A model generated the notes under the pieces. It was not told where the DNA came from. It saw nothing but the letters and a program-made list of their open reading frames with translations, and ran no database searches. Position numbers and translations under genes: made by a program. From Ilyomonas sp965277535 (GTDB taxonomy: Bacteria > Bacteroidota > Bacteroidia > Chitinophagales > Chitinophagaceae), in contig OZ255825.1 of assembly GCA_965277535.1 (NCBI GenBank), positions 248,001 to 312,000 of the forward strand: a DNA stretch of 64,000 nucleotides, in the 5' to 3' direction. Positions within the stretch are counted from its first letter, which is position 1, and the number at the start of each line of letters is the position of its first letter. This document shows, in pieces, positions 53,731-61,448 of the stretch.

Positions 53731-55329
53731 TTATGCCTTCAGAAATTCCGCCACTGCGTTTGCAACGCGCTCGCCATCCATTGCTGCGCTTACGATGCCG
53801 CCCGCATAACCAGCACCTTCGCCACAAGGATATAAATTTTTGACTTGTGTATGCTGCAATGTTTCCGCATTTCTTGGAATGCGTACCGGCGAGGAAGTAC
53901 GGCTTTCCGTAGCAACAATGATGGCTTCACTGGTATAATAACCGCGCATTTTTTTATCAAATAAAACAAAAGCTTTTTGCAATCTTTCATAAATAAAATT
54001 GGGCAAAACGGTTCCTAAAGATGTGCTGTGAACACCCGGCACATAACTGCAATCTGGCAAAGTGGCTGATATTGTTTTTGCACAAAAACTGGTCATACGT
54101 TGTGCAGGTGCAACAAAGTTTCCACCACCTGCAGTGTATGCTTTTTCTTCCACCATTTGCTGAAAATACATCAATAACAAAGGGTTGTTTGGCTGCCATT
54201 TGTTTTTGTTCATAATTTGTGCAAACCCTTTGTCAGCAAGTGCTTCAGCCACATCAGTAGTAACCACAATGCCACTGTTGGCAAACGGGTTATTGCGCTT
54301 GCTGGGGCTCCAACCGTTTACGACTAATGCAGCCGCTTCAGTAGCTGCCGGTGCAATGATTCCACCAGGACACATACAAAAAGAAAACACGCCTTTGTCG
54401 TCAACCTGTTGCACCAAACTATATGAGGATGGCGGTAGATGTTCATCACGATTAGCTTCATGATATTGAATGCTGTCTATCAAACTTTGCGGGTGCTCAA
54501 CGCGAACGCCTAAGGCAAACGGTTTGGCTTCGATGGTAATATTCTTGTGATGAAGCAATTCAAATATATCACGTGCTGAATGACCTGTTGCGAGAATGAT
54601 TGCATCGGCTTCGTAACAATCTCCATCGGCAGTCATTACGCTTTTGATTTCATCATCGTTCATAACAAAATCAATCACCTTTTTTTCGAATAAAAACTGC
54701 CCTCCGCTATTCTCAATTTGCTGGCGCATTGCCGTTATGATTTGCGGCAATTTGTTGGTGCCAATGTGCGGGTGCGATTGATACAGAATGCTTTCATCGG
54801 CGCCAAACTGTACAAAGGTTTGAAGAATACTGTTTACATCTCCACGCTTGGTGCTGCGTGTGTACAATTTGCCATCGCTGTACGTACCTGCACCGCCTTC
54901 ACCAAAACAATAATTGCTATCGTTGTTGATAGCGCCTTCTTTGTTTAAAAGTGCTAAATCTCTGCGGCGTGAGCGCACGTCTTTGCCACGTTCTAAAATA
55001 ATGGGTTGAACGCCGTTTTGAATGACTTGCAAAGCAGCAAACAAACCGGCGGGACCAGCACCAATGATGATGACTTTACGGTTTGTTTTTGCCACATTTT
55101 TATAAACAACCGGAGTGAACGGATGTTGTTCAAAAGGCTCGTCAATAAAAGCTTGCAGGGTAAGGTTTACAAACGGTTGCTTGCCGCGTGCGTCAATTGA
55201 TTTTTTTTGAATGAGGAAGCCGGTAATCTTATTGATAGATATACCAGTATGTTGCGCAATGTATTCGCTTACAATAGCACTGTTTTCTGCTTCGCGCGGA
55301 AGCAATTTCAATGTGATGGTTTGTTGCAT
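53731..55329 (-). CDS. FAD-dependent oxidoreductase of the COG2509 family
   Basis: A 532-residue flavoprotein. The N-terminal 90 residues are the small domain preceding the FAD fold in this family. The Rossmann motif is I-I-G-A-G-P-A-G-L-F-A-A-L-Q, then E-R-G-K-D-V-R-S-R-R-R-D. Further blocks are G-E-G-G-A-G-T-Y-S-D-G-K-L, C-M-C-P-G-G and C-G-E-G-A-G-Y-A-G-G-I-V-S-A-A-M-D-G. Reaction unknown. One exact recurrent word lies inside (55082-55093). DUF3127 is 56 nt upstream on the same strand. Confidence 0.88.
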   Translation of the reverse strand: MQQTITLKLLPREAENSAIVSEYIAQHTGISINKITGFLIQKKSIDARGKQPFVNLTLQAFIDEPFEQHPFTPVVYKNVAKTNRKVIIIGAGPAGLFAALQVIQNGVQPIILERGKDVRSRRRDLALLNKEGAINNDSNYCFGEGGAGTYSDGKLYTRSTKRGDVNSILQTFVQFGADESILYQSHPHIGTNKLPQIITAMRQQIENSGGQFLFEKKVIDFVMNDDEIKSVMTADGDCYEADAIILATGHSARDIFELLHHKNITIEAKPFALGVRVEHPQSLIDSIQYHEANRDEHLPPSSYSLVQQVDDKGVFSFCMCPGGIIAPAATEAAALVVNGWSPSKRNNPFANSGIVVTTDVAEALADKGFAQIMNKNKWQPNNPLLLMYFQQMVEEKAYTAGGGNFVAPAQRMTSFCAKTISATLPDCSYVPGVHSTSLGTVLPNFIYERLQKAFVLFDKKMRGYYTSEAIIVATESRTSSPVRIPRNAETLQHTQVKNLYPCGEGAGYAGGIVSAAMDGERVANAVAEFLKA

Positions 55330-55369
55330 GTGGTTAGGTATTTATCCTAAAAGTTTCAACAAAAAAACG

Positions 55370-55381
55370 GGCAAAAACAAA
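55370..55381 (-). repeat. Recurrent 12-mer TTTGTTTTTGCC, copy on minus strand
   Basis: Exact intergenic copy, 4 nt beyond the DUF3127 stop. Reads GGCAAAAACAAA on the plus strand and is followed by CTTC, as at three other sites. See findings. Confidence 0.6.
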
Positions 55382-55385
55382 CTTC

Positions 55386-55763
55386 TTAAAAAGGCAAATC
55401 GTCTTCTTCCGATGAGGTGTTGTTATTTGTGCTGGAAGATGATTTCGATTCTCCAAATGAAGGATTCACCGCCTGCAAATTCTCTATGCGCCAGGCGTCT
55501 AAATTGGTGATGTAATTGTCTCTGCCATCCTTACTCCACTTGCTTCCGCGGAGGTTGAAATTCACTTTTATGTTATCGCCGATATTCAATTTGTCACACA
55601 TTGAAGTACGGTCTTGCGTACACTGAAATTTCACATAGCTTGTAAATATACGGCCGCCGCTTTCTTCACTCGTTTCGATAACAAACTCACGGGTTTTAAA
55701 GCTTTCAGAACGTTGAACGGTATTGTAAACAGCTACGAGTTTTCCTTGTATTTCAAATGCCAT
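55386..55763 (-). CDS. DUF3127 OB-fold protein with an SSB-like acidic tail
   Basis: A 125-residue protein of a Bacteroidota DUF3127 family. A beta-rich domain (F-E-I-Q-G-K-L-V-A-V, R-E-F-V-I-E-T, F-T-S-Y-V-K-F-Q-C) fits an OB fold. A Ser/Asn linker follows and the last five residues are D-D-L-P-F. This closely mimics the acidic D-D-x-P-F tip by which single-strand DNA-binding proteins recruit partners. Start at 55763 (M-A-F-E-I-Q). Just upstream of the COG2509 gene on the same strand. Confidence 0.85.
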   Translation of the reverse strand: MAFEIQGKLVAVYNTVQRSESFKTREFVIETSEESGGRIFTSYVKFQCTQDRTSMCDKLNIGDNIKVNFNLRGSKWSKDGRDNYITNLDAWRIENLQAVNPSFGESKSSSSTNNNTSSEEDDLPF

Positions 55764-55872
55764 GTATAGGTTTTTGAGCAAAAATAAACGTTACACAACA
55801 AAGCAAATAAAACTATAAAGGCGAAAGGCAAGTTTTTCAATATTCTTAATTCATTATAAATTTATCATCACT

Positions 55873-55906
55873 TTTGTTGCCGCCTCTTTCTTTGCCTTTA
55901 CTTTTG
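55873..55906 (+). promoter_or_regulatory. Promoter of the LtaS-like gene
   Basis: TTTG-TTG (55873-55879), a 19-nt spacer and TACTTTTG (55899-55906) match the -33/-7 Bacteroidota promoter very well. The ATG at 55915 lies 9 nt later, so the mRNA would be almost leaderless. Confidence 0.65.
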
Positions 55907-55914
55907 GTTTTGTT

Positions 55915-57888
55915 ATGAAAAATGTTACAAAACCAAAAAAAGATCATCGTTATACTACCAACATTTATTCTGCCTTAGTGCTTTACTTATTGCTGGTAAT
56001 GCTGCTGTATTCGCTATGCCGCGTTTTGTTTTATTTCTTCAATACCTCTTATTTCCCTGGTATGACGGGGCGAAATTTCGCCTACATTATGCTGGGCGGA
56101 TTGCGGTTTGATTTGGTTGCAGTTTTATACACTAATCTATTGTTTATTTTATTGTTGATTATACCCAATCCCTGGCGTTATAATACAAGGTATAAAGCCG
56201 TTGCCAGATGGATTTTTATTGTAGCGAATGCTATTTTCATTGCAACCAATGTAATTGATTTTATCTATTACAAATTTACCCTCCGGCGAACTACATTAAG
56301 CATCTTCTCACAATTTAAAAACGAACAAAACTTAGGCGCTTTATTCGCCCATTTTTTCTTTACTTACTGGTATGCAGTATTGCTTTTTATTGTGCTCGTT
56401 TTTTGTTTACAAAAGATGTACAAATGGATTGGTTACAAACGATTACAAACGAATAACAAAAAGCATTACCTGATAAGCATTTTGCTGGTTCCCGTTATTG
56501 TTACACTGTTTGTAGGCGGCGTTCGAGGCGATTTTAAACACAGCACACGGCCCATTACTTTAAGCAATGCAGCGCAATATGGCAACGACCCGCGCGATGT
56601 GAACATTGTGTTGAACACGCCGTTTGCCATATTAAAAACTGCCGGTAATGATGATGTAAAAAAAGTGAGCTTTTTTTCAAGCGAAGAATTGGAAAAGATT
56701 TACACGCCTTCGCATCTTCCAACCGATACTGCTCAGTTTAAATATGATAACGTAGTGGTGATAATTATGGAAAGTTTTTCAAAAGAATTTATTTCCATTT
56801 ATAACAAAAACAAACCCGGCTACCAAGGCTATGCTCCGTTTTTAGATTCGTTGATTGGTAAAAGTCGCGCTTACCAATATTCGTTTGCCAATGGAAGGAA
56901 ATCAATTGAAGCCATGCCTTCTATTTTGTGCAGCATTCCTTCCATCGAATTGCCGTATGTTCTTTCGCAATATTCAGGCGATAAAGTAAACAGCCTCGCT
57001 TCTTTATTAAAAGAAAAAGGTTACTACACTTCTTTTTTTCATGGCGCACCCAACGGCTCAATGGGTTTCTTAGCCTTTTCAAAAACTACAGGTTTTGATG
57101 CCTATTTCGGAAAGGATGAATACAATAATGATAAAGATTTTGATGGCATCTGGGCAATTTGGGATGAACCTTTCTTGCAGTTCTTTGCGAATAAAATCAA
57201 CACTTTTAAACAGCCTTTTTTTACAACATTGTTTACGGCTTCATCGCACGATCCTTATATCATTCCGGAACAATATAAAGATGTTTTTAAAGGCGGTCCT
57301 CTGTCTGTAGATAAAGGTATTCAATACACAGATTATTCACTGAAACAATTTTTTGAAACCGCCAAAGCAATGCCCTGGTTTAAAAATACCTTGTTTATTT
57401 TTACGGCTGATCATGCATCGCCGCTAACACATTATCCTGAATACAGTTCAATACCCGGCTATTTTTCTATACCGGTTTTCTTTTATAAGCCTGATGAGAA
57501 CTGGTCGTCTATGAAAGATGAAACCATTGATCAGATTGATATTTTACCAACGGTTTTAGGTTATCTTCATTACGATAAACCTTATGTTGCTTTTGGCAGA
57601 AATGTGTTTAAAGAAGATGCCACGCCGTATGCGTTTAACTATTTGAACAACACTTACAATTTGTTTTATGGCGATTATTTATTGATGTATCAAAATGATC
57701 AACCTGTGGCTTTGTACAACTTCAAAAATGACTTTACGCAGCAGCATAATTTACTTACCCAATTGCCCGATACAACACTTGCGTTAACGACAAAAATCAA
57801 AGCATTTATTCAACAATACAATAACCGAATTGTTGATAATAATTTGACAAGAGAAGGCAGCCAGTTGCAACTTCATGCAAAACCGTAA
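55915..57888 (+). CDS. LtaS-like phosphoglycerol/phosphoethanolamine transferase of the sulfatase fold
   Basis: A 657-residue inner-membrane enzyme: five N-terminal spans (to about residue 200), then an external alkaline-phosphatase-fold domain. Metal/catalytic features are I-I-M-E-S-F-S (Glu), the nucleophile probably in N-G-R-K-S-I-E-A-M-P-S (Ser), and F-T-A-D-H-A-S (Asp/His). Family members add glycerol-phosphate or ethanolamine-phosphate to surface glycans or lipids. In a Gram-negative it may modify lipid A or a periplasmic glucan. Confidence 0.9.
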   Translation: MKNVTKPKKDHRYTTNIYSALVLYLLLVMLLYSLCRVLFYFFNTSYFPGMTGRNFAYIMLGGLRFDLVAVLYTNLLFILLLIIPNPWRYNTRYKAVARWIFIVANAIFIATNVIDFIYYKFTLRRTTLSIFSQFKNEQNLGALFAHFFFTYWYAVLLFIVLVFCLQKMYKWIGYKRLQTNNKKHYLISILLVPVIVTLFVGGVRGDFKHSTRPITLSNAAQYGNDPRDVNIVLNTPFAILKTAGNDDVKKVSFFSSEELEKIYTPSHLPTDTAQFKYDNVVVIIMESFSKEFISIYNKNKPGYQGYAPFLDSLIGKSRAYQYSFANGRKSIEAMPSILCSIPSIELPYVLSQYSGDKVNSLASLLKEKGYYTSFFHGAPNGSMGFLAFSKTTGFDAYFGKDEYNNDKDFDGIWAIWDEPFLQFFANKINTFKQPFFTTLFTASSHDPYIIPEQYKDVFKGGPLSVDKGIQYTDYSLKQFFETAKAMPWFKNTLFIFTADHASPLTHYPEYSSIPGYFSIPVFFYKPDENWSSMKDETIDQIDILPTVLGYLHYDKPYVAFGRNVFKEDATPYAFNYLNNTYNLFYGDYLLMYQNDQPVALYNFKNDFTQQHNLLTQLPDTTLALTTKIKAFIQQYNNRIVDNNLTREGSQLQLHAKP

Positions 57889-57889
57889 A

Positions 57890-58172
57890 TAGTGACTCAG
57901 TTTGAAAATTTAGCCTTTCGTCATTCCGCAAATGTCCTCGGCACGACGATAGAAGTTATAATCAGACTGGCGAGGGCTTTGTGCGGAATCTGCTCTCCAA
58001 AAATTGAACAGGTTATTATATTGTGAACAACTCGATTTCATTTCACAATCATCATTGTTCAGTCATCAGATTCCGCACAAAGCCCTCGCTATCTCGATGG
58101 AAGTTCAAGCCCGTGTTGAGGGCAATTGCGGAATGACGGCAACTCTCAACTTGTTTTTAAATTGAGTTACTA
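57890..58172. repeat. Nested inverted-repeat element, full copy (2)
   Basis: Outer inverted ends TAGTGACTCAGTTTGAAAA (57890-57908) and its near-complement at 58154-58172. Inside are two half-hairpins, 57919-57992 and 58066-58138, inverted to each other. About 283 bp. It starts just after the LtaS-like stop. It has the size and terminal inverted repeats of a MITE, but no target duplication that I could see. Confidence 0.75.
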
Positions 58173-58187
58173 TCGAACTGAAGTAAG

Positions 58188-58199
58188 TTTGTTTTTGCC
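58188..58199 (+). repeat. Recurrent 12-mer TTTGTTTTTGCC
   Basis: Exact intergenic copy, 15 nt beyond the outer end of the inverted-repeat element and 83 nt from the TonB-receptor stop. Preceded by TAAG, so TAAGTTTG also fits a -7 box. See findings. Confidence 0.6.
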
Positions 58200-58282
58200 T
58201 GATTTTTAATTGTGAAAGAATCCAACGGATGGCTGAAGCCCTTGACAGGAAAAGCTTTCGGCCATCAATAATCAAAATTCAT

Positions 58283-60469
58283 TTATAGTTTTACACTAAA
58301 AGCAATATAGAAGGTTCTGCCATCGGCAGGCAAAATACCAGGACCCGGATACTGGGTAATTCTGCGATTGAAATAATGTTCATTAGTAAAGTTATTAATA
58401 CCCGCGCCCAAACGATAGTTACGCAGAAACTGCCAGTTAAAAGTAGCATCCCACAAGTGATAGGCAGGGATAATTCCTGTTACGCCATCAGCGCTAAAAA
58501 CGGTGTTCAGTGCATCATTGTATTGCTTGCTCACATAGCTGTATTGAACACGAAGACTTGCAGTTTTATGTTTGAAAGTAACACCGCATTTTTCAATCCA
58601 TTCCGGTGTATTTTCAACATAGTTTCCTTCAATGTTTGTATTCACGCCGCTTTTGTTTATGGCCGCTTTTTGATAGCGTGCATGAGTGTATGATAACGAG
58701 TTGAAAATACGAATGTCATCACCATGCGAAACCAAATTACTCAATTTTAAGAGCGATACTTCTACGTAGCTTTCGGCACCTTTTGCAACGGCATCACCAA
58801 TGTTGGTAGTGAACAAATGCGGGCTGCCATCGGCTCGTGTGAAGGTGGTTAAGCCAATGCGGTTTCCATAAAAAACATAAAAGCCATTTACATCCCATGC
58901 AACCACATTTTTATAGTTGCCGCGATAACCCAAATCAGCATCATAACCTTTTACGTCTTTTAAATCCTGATCCACTGAATCCAATCTGTCGGCTGGCGTT
59001 ACGTTCGCATACAAATACGGACGATATTCCTGCGAAACATTTCCGTACAACTGGCTATGCTTGTTTACTTCGTATTGCAAGCCTGCTCCAAACAGGGGGA
59101 ATGTTCTGTTGCCTGAATAGCTTACGCTGGAGCTTGCGTTGTTAATTACACCTATCATTCTAGTATCAATCACCTCATAGCGTGCGCCGGGCGTAATGGA
59201 AAGCTTGTTTGTGATTTGAAAGATATTTTCTGCAAAAACTGCATAGTTGTTTGTGGTTAAGCGAAGATCAATGCCGTAAGGTTTGGTAAGCGACAAATCG
59301 AAATCGCTGCCCGATGTCCCCACACCTTTTTGATTTCGTTGTGTGAGTTCTGTAAAATAGCGCGCCCCACCCGAAAGTGTACTTGTTCCGCTGCCCAATT
59401 GATAGGTATGTTTGATTCGCGCTTCAGTAGTAAAGCCGTTGTAATAATCTCTGTCAACCTGCCGGGGATTGTAGTTATTGATACTTGTGTTAGTGGTATC
59501 GGGAACCAAACCGGAGTTTAAAAACTGCACGCTATTTCGCTGGCCAAAAAGATAATGAGAAGTGATGTTTAGCGTTGTGTTATTACCCAATTGCGAAGCC
59601 AAAACAAGCGCAGCAATATTGATTTCAGGTTCAAAATAATTTCGGGTACGAACTGCCATTTTAGGATTCGCAGTAAACTGTGCGTCGGTTAATCCACCGC
59701 CAATTTGCTGCACATAATCCATTCGTGAAAACTGAAAGGAAAGGTTTGTTTTTGCCGTAAAATGATACATTGCGTTGGCATAATAAGCGTGATAATTAAA
59801 GTGCGAAGCATCACGCCAGCCGTTACCGTTTTTATTGTCGTAGTAAGTGTAGTATTGAAACTTGCCAACCGTTCCACCAACAGCATTGTAAGAATTGAAA
59901 AAGCCATTTGAGCCTGCTGTTTGCTCGCCTTCGATAGCCACAGGTTTTGTTGTGTCGCCTTCTTTCATTACGTAGTTCATCATACCGCCAAACTGTGGCC
60001 CAAACTGCAAAGCAGCCGAGCCGCGCACATATTGAACCTGCTGTATTGCCTCAAGTGGCGGCGTGTAGTGGTTTTCAGGATAGCCAAACGCATCGCTGTT
60101 GGTCATGTAACCGTTTTGACGCATGTTCATTTCAATATCACGATGTGCATCAGTGCCGCGTGTGCCCATGTTCAATTGCGTTCCTGCGCCATCCATCTGC
60201 CACATGTTTAATCCGGGAACTTGCGCAAACTGTAGCCTGCCCATGTTTTGCGCAAGATTTCCTTTCGACGCATCAATGTTTAGTAAATCGGTTTTCTTTC
60301 CTGCATAAATAAAAGTTTCATAAACATCGGGCAAACTTTGCTTTACCTGGCTGTTCAAATAACTATTCACTATAACACTGTCTAATACCTGTGTAGTCGT
60401 ATCTTTTTGTGCCATTAGATGACTAACGGATAACGCCGAAATTCCGACAAAAACAAAACCTCTTTTCAT
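58283..60469 (-). CDS. TonB-dependent outer-membrane receptor, FecA-like
   Basis: A 728-residue TonB receptor, signal peptide at the start. There is no carboxypeptidase-like N-domain; the plug begins at about residue 40. Plug features: R-G-T-D-A-H-R-D-I-E-M-N-M-R-Q-N-G, F-G-Y-P-E-N-H-Y-T-P-P and R-G-S-A-A-L-Q-F-G-P-Q-F-G-G, which are those of the FecA-like/iron-chelate group. The barrel ends with Y-I-A-F-S-V-K-L. Last gene of the outer-membrane protein/haloperoxidase/DoxX set, 141 nt after the DoxX-like gene. No cobalamin riboswitch or Fur-type box is visible upstream. Confidence 0.9.
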   Translation of the reverse strand: MKRGFVFVGISALSVSHLMAQKDTTTQVLDSVIVNSYLNSQVKQSLPDVYETFIYAGKKTDLLNIDASKGNLAQNMGRLQFAQVPGLNMWQMDGAGTQLNMGTRGTDAHRDIEMNMRQNGYMTNSDAFGYPENHYTPPLEAIQQVQYVRGSAALQFGPQFGGMMNYVMKEGDTTKPVAIEGEQTAGSNGFFNSYNAVGGTVGKFQYYTYYDNKNGNGWRDASHFNYHAYYANAMYHFTAKTNLSFQFSRMDYVQQIGGGLTDAQFTANPKMAVRTRNYFEPEINIAALVLASQLGNNTTLNITSHYLFGQRNSVQFLNSGLVPDTTNTSINNYNPRQVDRDYYNGFTTEARIKHTYQLGSGTSTLSGGARYFTELTQRNQKGVGTSGSDFDLSLTKPYGIDLRLTTNNYAVFAENIFQITNKLSITPGARYEVIDTRMIGVINNASSSVSYSGNRTFPLFGAGLQYEVNKHSQLYGNVSQEYRPYLYANVTPADRLDSVDQDLKDVKGYDADLGYRGNYKNVVAWDVNGFYVFYGNRIGLTTFTRADGSPHLFTTNIGDAVAKGAESYVEVSLLKLSNLVSHGDDIRIFNSLSYTHARYQKAAINKSGVNTNIEGNYVENTPEWIEKCGVTFKHKTASLRVQYSYVSKQYNDALNTVFSADGVTGIIPAYHLWDATFNWQFLRNYRLGAGINNFTNEHYFNRRITQYPGPGILPADGRTFYIAFSVKL

Positions 60470-60610
60470 ATCTTAAATCATGTATGTAAACAAAACTCTT
60501 TTTTCATGGGGTAAAAGTTTGTTTATAAAGATCATTGAATCTTCAGTATTGCTACTTTTTGGTTTTACTCACTTTTTGTTATTTAAAGCAACCATTAACA
60601 TGTCAATCTT

Positions 60611-61417
60611 TTACAGGTTCAGAGAGTGTATCGGAAAGGGATTTACTCTTAACTTTTTTATCGTTTCGGGTTTTAAAATAACTATCAATGCCAGCACGCA
60701 TCCGTAACTGCCGCCTCTTTCAATCCATTCAAACAACTCATAATGCGGATAAAAGAATTCGCTGCCTATCTTCCATACTAATACAATAATCAACAATTGT
60801 TTTGTAGGACGAAATAATACAAAGACCGCCGCAGCAATTTCGGCAAAACCAACAATGAAACCCACCTGCGTTGTACTGGTAAATCCTAATGAGTGGTATT
60901 GATCAAGCAAGCTCTTTTTTGCAATTACATTCAACCAACCATGCCCGGCAATCAATAAAAAAACAGCCATTTGTAAACAGGCAAATAACCTTTCTGAAGT
61001 TTTGTTATTTATGTAGATGTCAGGCTTCAGGCGTGTAAACCACTGCCGCCAATTGCCAACGCCATACATACAAAGCAGTGCGAGTGGTGCTCCGTAATTG
61101 CCTGCGCGTTCAATAGTTTCGGCAAAAGACTCGCCTGATAAAGGGCGCAACAAAGCCGTTATAAAACCCCACACTACCAGCCACAATGCAACACCTCGAT
61201 TGGGATAAACGAGCATAACAAGGCCGAAAAAAATATCAACTGTTCCCAAATATGGCATTAAATGATAAGCCAGATGATTGCTGATACCAAACACTGCAAA
61301 ATAGTTGCACCAGATAGGTTTTGTAATGATACCAAAAGAGCCATGACCAATAAAGCACATGGCTATGGCAATGCGTAGGACATAATGAATCTTTTGTTCT
61401 GTTGTGTATAATTTCAT
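60611..61417 (-). CDS. DoxX-like integral membrane protein
   Basis: A 268-residue polytopic protein with about seven predicted spans. G-H-G-S-F-G-I appears near the start and G-H-G-W-L-N in the middle, so it may be a duplicated four-helix DoxX-type unit. It starts at an ATG at 61417 (M-K-L-Y-T-T-E-Q); ATG 61438 is an alternative. About 31 nt after the haloperoxidase-like gene and before the TonB receptor, so probably one operon. Confidence 0.75.
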   Translation of the reverse strand: MKLYTTEQKIHYVLRIAIAMCFIGHGSFGIITKPIWCNYFAVFGISNHLAYHLMPYLGTVDIFFGLVMLVYPNRGVALWLVVWGFITALLRPLSGESFAETIERAGNYGAPLALLCMYGVGNWRQWFTRLKPDIYINNKTSERLFACLQMAVFLLIAGHGWLNVIAKKSLLDQYHSLGFTSTTQVGFIVGFAEIAAAVFVLFRPTKQLLIIVLVWKIGSEFFYPHYELFEWIERGGSYGCVLALIVILKPETIKKLRVNPFPIHSLNL

Positions 61418-61448
61418 ACCTGGCTTTCTGTAAAACATATACAATACC

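Noticed and set aside
60470..60610. Looked for a cobalamin riboswitch or Fur box upstream of the FecA-like receptor
   Set aside because: No B12-box-like core, no GATAATGATAATCATTATC-like palindrome seen.
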